The notes under the pieces are model-generated. The model saw only the letters and a list, made by a program, of their open reading frames with translations, was not told the origin of the DNA and ran no database searches. From CABMKH01 sp040797625 (GTDB lineage: Bacteria > Bacillota > Clostridia > Tissierellales > Tissierellaceae): a stretch of 64,000 nt of DNA. How positions within the stretch are numbered: the first letter of the stretch is position 1; every line of letters begins with the position of its first letter. The position numbers were made by a program, and so were the translations under genes. The stretch covers positions 18,544 through 82,543 of the forward strand of contig JBQHQH010000008.1 in the NCBI GenBank assembly GCA_052067355.1, given 5' to 3'. Of the stretch, positions 36,133 through 45,047 are shown piece after piece.

Positions 36133-36978
36133 TTACTTTTCCAATATTCCTACTACCATTCTGACAAATCCTTCCTTTAACCCTGGAGTCTTAGCCAATG
36201 GTTTCAAGAAATTTCTAAGTGGAACCTCATTATAGTACATAATCTTATAGTCTGTCTCTTTTAATATACTATTAAATCTCTTTATAGTCATCTCATTTAT
36301 GTATGAAAAGTATTCCTTTCCTTCCTTATTCTTGGAAATTCTAAAGTTTATCCTGCTCTCCCCATCAGGTAAATCCTTTACTAGATCCTTATATACCTGT
36401 ATAAGAGTCTCATCACTAAAAAATAGATGTACCCATGGGAAACCTATTACATCACTTAAGTGAGCCCCAAATGGATGATAGTATGGTGGGAAATTTACAT
36501 ACAATCTTCCCCCTGGTTTAAGCACTCTATGACATTCCCTAAGAACTTCTAGTGGCTCATCAACATGCTCCATAGCATCATTCATTATAATAGTATCAAA
36601 AGAATTATCATCAAAAGGTATATTTGCTGCATCTCCCAATACAAACTCAAATTTGTCCTCTAACCCCTTTTTCTGAGCTAAGGCATTTGCCTCTTCCTCA
36701 TAGTGGTCTACTACTTCAATACCCCATACCTTTTCAACTCCCTGAGATGCATAAAACAAGGTCTTTCCTCCTGCACCACAGCCAATATCTAGTACTTTTT
36801 TATCCTTAAACATTTCCTCTTTACTGACTCTATCTAAATAAAATCTTAAAGTATCTTCTCCCTTTTCATATTGCCACTCAGCATATGTCTTTACACCTTG
36901 ATTTTGTAGGTTGAACGGATGAACAGGTAGAGGAAATATTTTATTAACTACCTTACATAATGATACTCCTAATCCCAT
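36133..36978 (-). CDS. Class I SAM-dependent methyltransferase
   Basis: 281 aa. The SAM-binding motif VLDIGCGAGGKTLFYA is at about 60-75, followed by acidic loop IEVVDHYEEEANALA, FVLGDAANIPFDDNSFDTI (motif II/III) and NDAMEHVDEPLEVLRECHRVLKPGG, typical of Methyltransf_11 proteins. The substrate is unknown. The gene lies upstream of the SLH protein gene by 26 bp in the same direction; shared transcription is likely, shared function not evident. Confidence 0.88.
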   Translation of the reverse strand: MGLGVSLCKVVNKIFPLPVHPFNLQNQGVKTYAEWQYEKGEDTLRFYLDRVSKEEMFKDKKVLDIGCGAGGKTLFYASQGVEKVWGIEVVDHYEEEANALAQKKGLEDKFEFVLGDAANIPFDDNSFDTIIMNDAMEHVDEPLEVLRECHRVLKPGGRLYVNFPPYYHPFGAHLSDVIGFPWVHLFFSDETLIQVYKDLVKDLPDGESRINFRISKNKEGKEYFSYINEMTIKRFNSILKETDYKIMYYNEVPLRNFLKPLAKTPGLKEGFVRMVVGILEK

Positions 36979-37051
36979 ATTAAAACCTCTTTCCTTTAAA
37001 TAATATTAAATCAATTATAACCTAATTATATATATAAATCCATAATTCATT

Positions 37052-37085
37052 ATAAAGAAAACTTATATCAGATAGAGTTTATACT
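37052..37085 (+). repeat. Truncated copy of the structured repeat element (left end)
   Basis: ATAAAGAAAACTTATATCAG, followed by ATAGAGTTTATACT, matches only the first 30-odd bases of the elements at 33993 and 55695. The rest is absent. It sits between a methyltransferase gene start and the 5'-nucleotidase terminator. Confidence 0.55.
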
Positions 37086-37090
37086 CAATT

Positions 37091-37117
37091 AAAAAAAGGA
37101 GGCTCTTTCGAGTCTCC
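37091..37117 (-). terminator. Terminator of the first LysM 5'-nucleotidase gene
   Basis: GGAGACTC and GAGCCTCC pair (one mismatch) around GAAA, followed on the minus strand by TTTTTTT, 6 bp after the stop codon. Confidence 0.85.
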
Positions 37118-37122
37118 ATATC

Positions 37123-38964
37123 CTATGGTACTAATATTACCTGTCCTGGGAATATTAGATGAGGATTTTTAATCTCATTATATTCAGCTAATTCTTGCCA
37201 TGTTTTACCGAATTTCCTAGCTATCTTCCATAATACATCTCCTGATTCAACTACATATTTCTGTGCAGCCACTTGTGGTACAGAAGTTGGTTCTGGTTTT
37301 GACTCTGGTTTTGATGCTGGTTCTGGAACTGGCTTTGCCTCAGGTTTAACTTCTGCTTCTTCTCTTGGTTTAGATGGCTCTAGTTTTTCCACTTCTTTTG
37401 GTTCATCTACAGACTTTGCTTCTTTTACCAATCTAACTCTACCTTCTACGATTGGAGCAACTTCTCCGACTTCCTTGAAGTAATCTATGAGTACATCTGA
37501 TAATAATCCACCTTCAGCTACAAATGGTTTGCCTTCAAACATAGTGTATCCGTCTCCACCACTAGCCATAAAGTCATTTGTAACTAATTTATATGTCTTA
37601 TTTGGATCTAAAGCCTCTCCCTTTACAAGAACCTCTTCTATTCTACTTCCAATTTCTTTTTCTGGATTAAATTCATATACCATGCCGCTTACATGTGGAA
37701 AATGTCCTGCTTCGTCTGGATAAGTATCTACTCCACGTTCCAATGCTTCCAAAAGCTCTGAACCTTTTACCTCTATAACTGCAAGAGTGTTAGTAAATGG
37801 AAATGCAGTCAATATATCATTTATCTTGATATCCCCAGCAGATATAGATGCTCTAATTCCTCCACCATTAGTAAATGCTATATCTGCCCCAGTGGATTTT
37901 AACATAGCATCTGTAATCAAATTACCTAAATTAGTTTCTCCTGTCCTTACTTTACCTCTTTCACCTTCTAGATCTACTTTTGACTTTCCTACTACTACAT
38001 CTACTATTGGCTTATTTATCTCTTCAATCTTAGCTATTTCCTTTTCAACTTCTTCATTTGGAGTATAGTCTTTAGCTTCTTCAAAAGATATCAATTTACC
38101 TTCTTTTTTGATTACTTTTCCATCTTCAATCTCAATATCTACAACTCCTATGTTCTTTGTATAGGATTCTGCTTGAACTAATAGAGTATCTCCATGTGTT
38201 TCATTTAAAATTTCATGACTATGACCATCTACTATTAAGTCTATGCCCTCTACCTTTTCTGCTACCTCTTTAGAAGTAGTCTCTAAGGAACCTTCTATTC
38301 CTAGGTGAACTAAAGCTATAATAAAATCTACTTTTTCTTTCTCTAATTCTTTTACCATTTTTTCAGCTACACTGACTGGACTTTCAAATTTAATACCTTC
38401 AGTATTATCTGGGTGAGATTTATACTTTGTCTCTTCTGTCCCCAATCCAAAGATTCCAACTCTCAATCCATTTTCAAGTTCTTTAATTACATATGGTTCA
38501 AAATCTGAACTACCATCAGACTCCTTAACTATATTGGAACCTACTATTGGAAACTTTGCTCTTTCTTTTAATTCCAATAGTCTATCGTAGCCATAGTTGA
38601 AGTCATGATTTCCAGGAACCATTGCATCAAATCCTACTAGATTCATTAAATCTACCATGGTCTCTCCCTTAGTTACATTTACCAATGTAGTACCATGCAA
38701 TGTATCTCCTGCATTTAATAATAGAAGATTGGGATTTTCTTTTCTCAATTCATCTACTTTTGTCTTTAATCTAGCATATCCAATAGCTGTTTCTCTTTCA
38801 TCAAGTTCTACTCTGCCATGTATATCGTTTAAATGAACTATTGTAAGTTTCTTTACATCCGCGTCATCAGCAAACGTTGTCAGTGGCATTGCTCCCAATA
38901 CTATACCTATTACTAATGCTAATGATAGAAATAGATTGAGAACTCTTTTGTTTCTAAAACTCAT
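37123..38964 (-). CDS. Secreted 5'-nucleotidase/bifunctional metallophosphatase with LysM domain (1)
   Basis: 613 aa. Signal peptide to about 32. The metallophosphoesterase domain has VHLNDIHG (about 44-51), NAGDTLHG, PGNHDFNYG and DGHSHE, the standard two-metal ligands. The 5'-nucleotidase C-terminal domain (about 330-510) includes TGGDGYTMF-like substrate motifs (ASGGDGYTMFEG). A Pro/Lys/Glu-rich linker leads to one LysM domain (about 568-613, GDVLWKIARKFGKTWQELAE). It likely hydrolyses nucleotides or UDP-sugars outside the cell while held to peptidoglycan. Two paralogues lie within 15 kb. Confidence 0.93.
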   Translation of the reverse strand: MSFRNKRVLNLFLSLALVIGIVLGAMPLTTFADDADVKKLTIVHLNDIHGRVELDERETAIGYARLKTKVDELRKENPNLLLLNAGDTLHGTTLVNVTKGETMVDLMNLVGFDAMVPGNHDFNYGYDRLLELKERAKFPIVGSNIVKESDGSSDFEPYVIKELENGLRVGIFGLGTEETKYKSHPDNTEGIKFESPVSVAEKMVKELEKEKVDFIIALVHLGIEGSLETTSKEVAEKVEGIDLIVDGHSHEILNETHGDTLLVQAESYTKNIGVVDIEIEDGKVIKKEGKLISFEEAKDYTPNEEVEKEIAKIEEINKPIVDVVVGKSKVDLEGERGKVRTGETNLGNLITDAMLKSTGADIAFTNGGGIRASISAGDIKINDILTAFPFTNTLAVIEVKGSELLEALERGVDTYPDEAGHFPHVSGMVYEFNPEKEIGSRIEEVLVKGEALDPNKTYKLVTNDFMASGGDGYTMFEGKPFVAEGGLLSDVLIDYFKEVGEVAPIVEGRVRLVKEAKSVDEPKEVEKLEPSKPREEAEVKPEAKPVPEPASKPESKPEPTSVPQVAAQKYVVESGDVLWKIARKFGKTWQELAEYNEIKNPHLIFPGQVILVP

Positions 38965-39066
38965 AAATATAACCCCCTAATTTTATATTTAATATTATCT
39001 TACCCAATTATATCATATATTCCACCTATTTTTACCATTAGTTTTTCTGACGATACAACATAAATA

Positions 39067-39137
39067 AAGTGCTTAGCCATTCTTTTCGCTTGAAAGTATC
39101 ATAAATCTTTCAGAGGCAATCACTAAGCTAAGCACTT
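39067..39137. repeat. Inverted-repeat intergenic element between efflux regulator and 5'-nucleotidase
   Basis: Perfect 11-bp arms AAGTGCTTAGC and GCTAAGCACTT enclose about 49 bases containing a second hairpin (TGAAAG/CTTTCA). It lies in the 248-bp gap after the RND operon's TetR gene and may end that transcript. It does not match a riboswitch I know. Confidence 0.5.
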
Positions 39138-39212
39138 CATATTTTGATTATCATAATAGAAGATAGACTATAAAATATGTCTCGACTTTATAGCTATCCT
39201 CTGTTAATTACT

Positions 39213-39791
39213 TTATCTCAATTTAATTCCATCAAACACCATATCTATAACAACTTTACTATCAATAGTATCATCCTCAGATATGATCCTCTTTATATTA
39301 CTTCCATTGATGACACTCAAAAGAACAACACCAGCCATCTCTATATCTATCCCAGGGTCCAATTCCCCATTCTCTATTCCCTCTTCTACCAGCTTCAAAA
39401 CAAATTGAAATATCCTCTGGTGCATTTTAATAATATGAGGTCTAATAGATTCAGAGATATTTTCAAATCTAAAAAAGCTCTGTTCTATTACATCTGCATG
39501 TGCACTTATAAAATTCCAATGAAAATCTAATAGAGCCATTAACTTATCCCTTACAGTAATTTGGTTAGAAGTGGATTCTGTTGCAGCCTCAATATATGAT
39601 TCAAACACATACTGCAACATTGCTTGAAATATCTCCTTCTTGCTATTAAAGTATTCATACACAGTACCTTTTCCGATTCCAGCCTTTATAGCTATATCTT
39701 CTACCTTTCCTTTATAGAAACCATGCTCTCCAAATACTTCCATGGCAGATTCGATTATCTCAATTCTCCTCTGTTCTTTTAAATCCCTCAT
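39213..39791 (-). CDS. TetR family regulator, last gene of the RND operon
   Basis: 192 aa. N-terminal HTH at about 8-52 with IAIKAGIGKGTVYEYFNSKKE, the TetR/AcrR recognition helix. The C-terminal ligand domain is poorly conserved, as usual. It starts 11 bp after the RND transporter gene with GGGGGAGA as ribosome site, so it is co-transcribed with the pump. The operator at 44168 next to the operon promoter is its probable binding site, giving negative autoregulation. Confidence 0.92.
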   Translation of the reverse strand: MRDLKEQRRIEIIESAMEVFGEHGFYKGKVEDIAIKAGIGKGTVYEYFNSKKEIFQAMLQYVFESYIEAATESTSNQITVRDKLMALLDFHWNFISAHADVIEQSFFRFENISESIRPHIIKMHQRIFQFVLKLVEEGIENGELDPGIDIEMAGVVLLSVINGSNIKRIISEDDTIDSKVVIDMVFDGIKLR

Positions 39792-39802
39792 CTTCTCCCC
39801 CT

Positions 39803-42800
39803 CTATTCTTCAATACTGCTTTCCTTTATTCTTCCTATCTTCCTCTTGAATTTTTCAGCTATATCATCAAATACAGTATATAATATAGGAACAAATACTA
39901 ATGTCAATATAGTAGAAAATGTCAATCCCCCTATAACAACTATAGCCATAGGAGCTTGAGTCTCTGCACCTGCTCCAATCTTTAATGCCAAAGGTACAAG
40001 TCCTAGAACCGTAGTCAATGTAGTCATTAAAATAGGTCTCAATCTGATAGGTCCTGCAATTTTAATAGCCTCAAATTTGTCTTTACCTTCACTACGCAAT
40101 ATATTTATATAGTCTATTAAAACTATACCATTATTAACTACAATTCCAGCCAACATTATTACCCCTATAAAAGCAGTTACCCCAAATGGTGTATTTGTAA
40201 CAAATAATGCTAAAGAACCACCGGCAAAAGCCAGAGGGATTGTAAACATGATTATAAATGGATGAACCAAAGATTCAAACTGAGCTGCCATTACCATATA
40301 TATCAATACAGTAGCAAGAACAAGGGCCAACAATAGCTGTCCAAATGCCTCCATCATCTGCTCATTCTCTCCACCTATTTCATAATAGTATCCATCTGGA
40401 AATTCATAGTCCTTAAGCTTAGACTCTATGTCTCTAGTGATACTTCTCAAATCTCTTTCCGAAATCTGACTAGTAACTGTAACAGTTCTCTCTTGATTTT
40501 CACGATTGATAGAAATAGGTCCCTTAACTACAGATATATCTGCTACATGGTTTAAAGGTACATTTAATCCCATTGGAGTTGTTATACTCAACTGTCCAAT
40601 ATTAGATATACTGTCACTGATATCCTCTACTCCTCTGATTACTACATCTATCTCGTCTCCCTGGTCCTTATATTTAGTAGCAGTAGTCCCCGCAGCACCA
40701 GTACGAACAGCAGACGCAATCTGAGAAGTACTCAAACCATATATTGCTGCATTCTCTCTATTAACTACAACTTCCAATTCAGGAACAGAATCACTTAAAC
40801 TTGTCTTTATGTCCCTAGTACCTTCTACAGACTGAATAACCTCTTTTATGTCATTAGATATCTCTTCTAGGATATCCAGTTCACTTCCCTTAATAATTAG
40901 ATTTACAGGATCACCTGAACTCATAGACCCCATCTGTGAAGTTTCACTAACAGTCATCTCTGCCCCTGGAATATCCTTTAAATATCCTCTAATCTCCTCT
41001 GAAACTTCATTGGTACTTCTCTTTCTGTCCTTTAAATCCACTAGATTGACGGAGATAGTTCCACTACTAGAAGAACTGCCACCCATACTCATGATTCCAC
41101 CAGAACCTAGATTAGTAAATACAACGTCTATTTCTGGTATCTCTTCCAACTTCTGCTCTACAATCTGAGCTACTTCATCTACTTCATATATATCAGATCC
41201 CAATGGTAAATCTATACTAATAGATATACTTCCCTCATCTGTTGAAGGGAAAAATTCCATACCTACACCAATTAGACTAGCAATACCTACAAAGAACAAT
41301 ACAATGGAAAATATAATAGTAGTCTTTCTATGACTTAAGCTAAATTCCAAAATCTTTTTATATCCTCTTTCTAATCTCTCATATATATTATCAAATCTTC
41401 TATATAAGAAATCAAGTCTCTTCTTCTTTCCTGAAGCTTTATCATCTAAATCTACCTTTAAAATCTCAGACGATAACATAGGAATAAAAGTCAATGCTAC
41501 TAAAAGTGATGCTACTAAGGATAATGTAACTGTCAATGCAAAATCCTTGAATAGAATACCTACCATTCCCTTGACAAATACTATAGGTAAAAATACTGCA
41601 ATAGTAGTAAGAGTTGAAGCAGTAATAGACATCCCAACTTCGGAAGCTCCTTGTATAGCTGCTTCTTCTCTAGTATGACCTTGAGTCCTAAACCTATATA
41701 TATTCTCCAAAACTACAATGGCACTATCTACAAGCATCCCTACTGCCAATGCCAGTCCACCTAAAGTCATCATATTCAATGTGATTCCATTCATATATAA
41801 CAATATAAAAGAAGCAATCAAAGAAATAGGAATAGATATACCTATAATAAGTGTAGTCCTAATATTCTTTAAAAAGACATATAGAACTATAATGGCAAAA
41901 GCAGAACCAACAACAACATTACTTACAACATTATTTATAGAATCTTTAATAAAAGTAGAGGAATCCAATACCACCTCAATATCTATATCAGAATACTCCT
42001 CTTTTAACTTCTCAACTTCTTTGTTGATTCTCTCAGCTACCTGTACTGTATTTTCCCCAGATTGCTTTTGTATGGAGATATTTATACTATCTCTTCCATT
42101 TGTTCTAGAAATAGCACTTACGTCATTAGTAGTAAGCTCCACATTGGCAACATCTCCTAGAGAGATTATAGCACCGCTATTGAGACTGATGGGAAGATTT
42201 TTTATCTCATCTATACTATTAAACTCTCCCTTCACTCTTATAGTAAGCTCTTGCACACCATTTTTTACTGTTCCACCTGGAAGGTTCATATTGTTTGAAA
42301 CCAATACCTGACTCAGTTGATCTATACTCAATCCATAATCTGACAACTTCCAAGGATCTACTGTTATCCTTATTTCATCTACAAGTCCTCCGTCAATACT
42401 GACAGATGCCACTCCCTCTAATCTTTCAAATCTCTGTTGAATTTCATCTTCAGCAAGTGCCTGCAATCCTGCAAGATCTCCATTGTTAGAAAGGGATATC
42501 TGTATAATAGGCATTGCATTTGGATCCATCTTTATAACTATAGGTTGTGTAGCGTCATCTGGTAGAGCTCCCTTTACTAGGTCCACCTTCTCACGCATTT
42601 CCAAAGCAGCAAAGTTCATATCCGTTCCAAAATCAAATTGAGCAATTACAATAGATTGACCTTGGGCAGATATAGAGCTTATCTTATCTATATTTCCTAC
42701 AGTAGCTACAGCCCCTTCAATCCTCTTTGTAATCAGGTTCTCTATTTCCTGAGGTCCAGCCCCAGAATAAGAGGTAGATACAATGGTCACAGGAATCTCA

Positions 42801-42919
42801 ATTTCAGGAAATAAATCAATAGGCAACCCAGCTAAAGATACTACACCTAATATTATAACCATCAAAACAATCATAGTTATAGTAACAGGTCTCTTTACAG
42901 CAAATTTTGATAAATTCAA
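39803..42919 (-). CDS. RND family efflux transporter permease (AcrB/HAE1-like)
   Basis: 1038 aa, full length. Family landmarks are KRPVTITMIVLM at the first membrane segment, TM4 VGMLVDSAIVVLENIYR (about 400-416), and TM10-12 with GVIMLAGIVVNNGIVLIDYI near 925-944. The proton-relay pair is Asp-Ser rather than Asp-Asp, which is found in many non-proteobacterial members. It starts at a TTG (42919) with AGGGG 9 bp upstream, 2 bp after the adaptor gene. In a Gram-positive cell there is no TolC-type outer channel, so it exports across the single membrane. Substrate unknown. Confidence 0.94.
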   Translation of the reverse strand: MNLSKFAVKRPVTITMIVLMVIILGVVSLAGLPIDLFPEIEIPVTIVSTSYSGAGPQEIENLITKRIEGAVATVGNIDKISSISAQGQSIVIAQFDFGTDMNFAALEMREKVDLVKGALPDDATQPIVIKMDPNAMPIIQISLSNNGDLAGLQALAEDEIQQRFERLEGVASVSIDGGLVDEIRITVDPWKLSDYGLSIDQLSQVLVSNNMNLPGGTVKNGVQELTIRVKGEFNSIDEIKNLPISLNSGAIISLGDVANVELTTNDVSAISRTNGRDSINISIQKQSGENTVQVAERINKEVEKLKEEYSDIDIEVVLDSSTFIKDSINNVVSNVVVGSAFAIIVLYVFLKNIRTTLIIGISIPISLIASFILLYMNGITLNMMTLGGLALAVGMLVDSAIVVLENIYRFRTQGHTREEAAIQGASEVGMSITASTLTTIAVFLPIVFVKGMVGILFKDFALTVTLSLVASLLVALTFIPMLSSEILKVDLDDKASGKKKRLDFLYRRFDNIYERLERGYKKILEFSLSHRKTTIIFSIVLFFVGIASLIGVGMEFFPSTDEGSISISIDLPLGSDIYEVDEVAQIVEQKLEEIPEIDVVFTNLGSGGIMSMGGSSSSSGTISVNLVDLKDRKRSTNEVSEEIRGYLKDIPGAEMTVSETSQMGSMSSGDPVNLIIKGSELDILEEISNDIKEVIQSVEGTRDIKTSLSDSVPELEVVVNRENAAIYGLSTSQIASAVRTGAAGTTATKYKDQGDEIDVVIRGVEDISDSISNIGQLSITTPMGLNVPLNHVADISVVKGPISINRENQERTVTVTSQISERDLRSITRDIESKLKDYEFPDGYYYEIGGENEQMMEAFGQLLLALVLATVLIYMVMAAQFESLVHPFIIMFTIPLAFAGGSLALFVTNTPFGVTAFIGVIMLAGIVVNNGIVLIDYINILRSEGKDKFEAIKIAGPIRLRPILMTTLTTVLGLVPLALKIGAGAETQAPMAIVVIGGLTFSTILTLVFVPILYTVFDDIAEKFKRKIGRIKESSIEE

Positions 42920-42921
42920 TA

Positions 42922-44139
42922 TTATTCACCCCTTATGACTTTAACCTTTCTGCCATCTTCCACATAGTGCTGTCCCTTTATAATGAGATTTTCACCTTCT
43001 ACTAGGCCTTCCTTTACTTCCACATATTCTCCATTATCAAATCCTAACTCTACTACTCTCCTTACAGCCCTATCATCTTCTACTACAAATACTACTTTTT
43101 CTCCCTCATCATCTAAAACCGCATTACTATTAACAACTATAGTTGACTCTATTTTATCTATATTTAAATTGACCTCTCCATTCATTCCAGGTCTTATCTT
43201 TTTATCTTCATTATCTATATATACCTTTACAGAATATAACTTGTTTCCTACATCAGCAGTTGGACTGATATAGTCTACAATACAAGTCTTAACACCTTCA
43301 AATGCTGCTGGAATACTTACCTCTACTTCTTGATTTAATTCCAATCTATTTACTACATCTTCTGTAAGATCTATCTGAATATACACTCTATCTAGATCCA
43401 CCATGGTAACTGCAACCTGTCCGTTAGAAGCAATTTGCCCTTTCTTTACATTCAATGTGGATATAATACCATCTATTGGAGCTTTCACTACAGTGTTATC
43501 CACATTATCCACAGCTTGACCATGGGATATCTCTGCTTGACTCAATTGTTCTTCTGCTTGTTTAATAGCTATCTCTGCTTGACTTATCTGTCTTTCTGCC
43601 ACCTCCAGCTGATTAGATGAAGCAGCTAATTCTGCCTGCTCTAATTGAGCCTTTGAGATTGCTCCCTGATCATAGAGTTCTTTAGACCTCTCTAAATCTA
43701 CTATAGCCTTATCCACTCTTTCCTTAGTCAATTCATAATTAGCTATAGCAGTCTCCAATCCATTTTGTGCCTGTTCTACACCTTTTCTAGCCATATTAAT
43801 AGAAACTTCAGCCTGCTGAACTCCTTTAGATATATCATCTTGTTCTAATACAAATAAGATAGTATCCTTCGTTACTCTATCTCCTAACTCTACATTTACT
43901 CTCTCTACCGTTCCCGGCACCTTAGGCATTATCATGATTTCCTCATTTGCAACTACTCTACCACTGAACCTCTTAGTATTTGCAATATCACCCTTTATTA
44001 CCTCCTGTGTCTCCACAGCTATATAATCTTCCTCCACTTCAACATCTACATCTTTACTTTTCCCACAAGCTATAGATGTTATTGTCAATAAAACCAATAG
44101 AATAAATAGGCAAAGCCTATTCCCAACTCTCCTAGACAT
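42922..44139 (-). CDS. RND efflux periplasmic-adaptor-type (HlyD/MFP) lipoprotein
   Basis: 405 aa from the ATG at 44139 (GGGAGGT upstream). The frame continues to 44235 but would run through the operator and promoter, so the longer form is rejected. The signal peptide ends in lipobox TSIAC, making it a surface lipoprotein. Lipoyl-type halves at about 55-85 and 220-245 flank a long helical hairpin (about 90-200) rich in QAEISINMARKGVEQAQ-type heptads. It partners with the RND permease encoded 2 bp downstream. Confidence 0.92.
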   Translation of the reverse strand: MSRRVGNRLCLFILLVLLTITSIACGKSKDVDVEVEEDYIAVETQEVIKGDIANTKRFSGRVVANEEIMIMPKVPGTVERVNVELGDRVTKDTILFVLEQDDISKGVQQAEVSINMARKGVEQAQNGLETAIANYELTKERVDKAIVDLERSKELYDQGAISKAQLEQAELAASSNQLEVAERQISQAEIAIKQAEEQLSQAEISHGQAVDNVDNTVVKAPIDGIISTLNVKKGQIASNGQVAVTMVDLDRVYIQIDLTEDVVNRLELNQEVEVSIPAAFEGVKTCIVDYISPTADVGNKLYSVKVYIDNEDKKIRPGMNGEVNLNIDKIESTIVVNSNAVLDDEGEKVVFVVEDDRAVRRVVELGFDNGEYVEVKEGLVEGENLIIKGQHYVEDGRKVKVIRGE

Positions 44140-44167
44140 GATGTACCTCCCATTATAAAATAAGTTG

Positions 44168-44185
44168 ACCGACCAGTAGGTCGGT
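44168..44185. promoter_or_regulatory. TetR-type operator of the RND efflux operon
   Basis: ACCGACCAGTAGGTCGGT is a perfect 7+4+7 palindrome. It lies about 10 bases downstream of the -10 box of the operon promoter, where binding would block transcription. The TetR gene at the end of the same operon is the favoured regulator. Confidence 0.75.
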
Positions 44186-44194
44186 GATTGTCCT

Positions 44195-44223
44195 ATTATA
44201 TTATATTTATCCATTAAATGCAA
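44195..44223 (-). promoter_or_regulatory. Promoter of the RND efflux operon
   Basis: Minus-strand TTGCAT (44218-44223), exactly 17-bp spacer, perfect TATAAT (44195-44200), with the palindromic operator directly downstream and the adaptor ATG about 50 bp further. Confidence 0.75.
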
Positions 44224-44302
44224 ATTAACTTCCAAAAATTTCCCTTATACTCCTCCCTCCTTATTATAGGCAATATAATGCCTTCATCTATATACCCACA
44301 TT

Positions 44303-44881
44303 CTATTTGCCTAAAAGACCATACTTTAAAAAATCATAAAATTTCTTAGTAAAATCCTGTATATCCTCTTTAGAGTTTATATTAGTAAAGATATCCCTAT
44401 CAGCACCATCTATAAGTGCAATCAGCATATCAGCTATAAAGACTTCATCTATATCTCTGATCTCTCCTTTCTTCATTCCCTTTCTGATTATATCTTCCAA
44501 TAAAATTCTACTCATTTTCTTCTTCTCTCTAAATAATTCATCATAGATATATGGATTATCAATTAGATCCTTATAAAATGCCAGAGAGTATACCTTTGAA
44601 TGTTCTAATGCAAAATTCAATAGAAAATCTATTTTCTCTAAGGTTCCCTCCATCTTCGAGATATTTTCCATTATGTATCTAAAATACTCATCCATTACAG
44701 ATAGTACAACCTTTATAAAGAGTTCCTCTTTTGAAGAAAAATATCTATATATGGTCATCTTACTTATTCCTGACTCTTCAGCTATTTGATCCATAGAGGT
44801 AGCCCTATACCCAAATTCAAAGAATAATTCCTTAGCCTTTTCCATCATTCTATTATATTTGATCTCACTTTGACTAATCAT
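44303..44881 (-). CDS. TetR family transcriptional regulator
   Basis: 192 aa. HTH at about 15-55 with IAEESGISKMTIYRYFSSKEE. It stands between the RND operon and the plus-strand surface protein gene, in the same direction as the pump genes. Its upstream region contains a separate inverted repeat (44904), unlike the one at the pump promoter, so it may mainly control itself. Whether it also affects the pump is open. ATG preceded by GAGGGAGAG. Confidence 0.92.
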   Translation of the reverse strand: MISQSEIKYNRMMEKAKELFFEFGYRATSMDQIAEESGISKMTIYRYFSSKEELFIKVVLSVMDEYFRYIMENISKMEGTLEKIDFLLNFALEHSKVYSLAFYKDLIDNPYIYDELFREKKKMSRILLEDIIRKGMKKGEIRDIDEVFIADMLIALIDGADRDIFTNINSKEDIQDFTKKFYDFLKYGLLGK

Positions 44882-44903
44882 ATACTCTCTCCCTCAGAAA
44901 CTA

Positions 44904-44936
44904 TACTATTGTACTTATATAGTATAATAGTACAAT
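44904..44936. promoter_or_regulatory. Inverted repeat upstream of the second TetR gene
   Basis: TACTATTGTACT and AGTATAATAGTA pair at 11 of 12 positions around TATAT, and an overlapping pair ATTGTACT/AGTACAAT is perfect. It lies 23 bp upstream of the TetR start codon, fitting an autoregulatory operator. Confidence 0.55.
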
Positions 44937-45047
44937 ATATTTTGTCAATATTTTTCCTGTATTGTATAATATGTAATCTTTTTGTAATAGTTTTTTAATG
45001 GAATCTAAAATAGAAAGATGCTATAATGGAACCAAAGGAGTGATTAT

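Noticed and set aside
39177..39530. 117-codon plus-strand frame beginning before the TetR gene
   Set aside because: Mostly antisense to the TetR gene, no ribosome site, and no plausible protein features.
41718..42311. 197-codon plus-strand frame
   Set aside because: Antisense shadow of the RND permease; low-complexity Ser/Ile/Thr-rich composition.
44140..44235. N-terminal extension of the HlyD-type adaptor
   Set aside because: It would translate the promoter and operator; the ATG at 44139 has a strong ribosome site and begins a lipoprotein signal.
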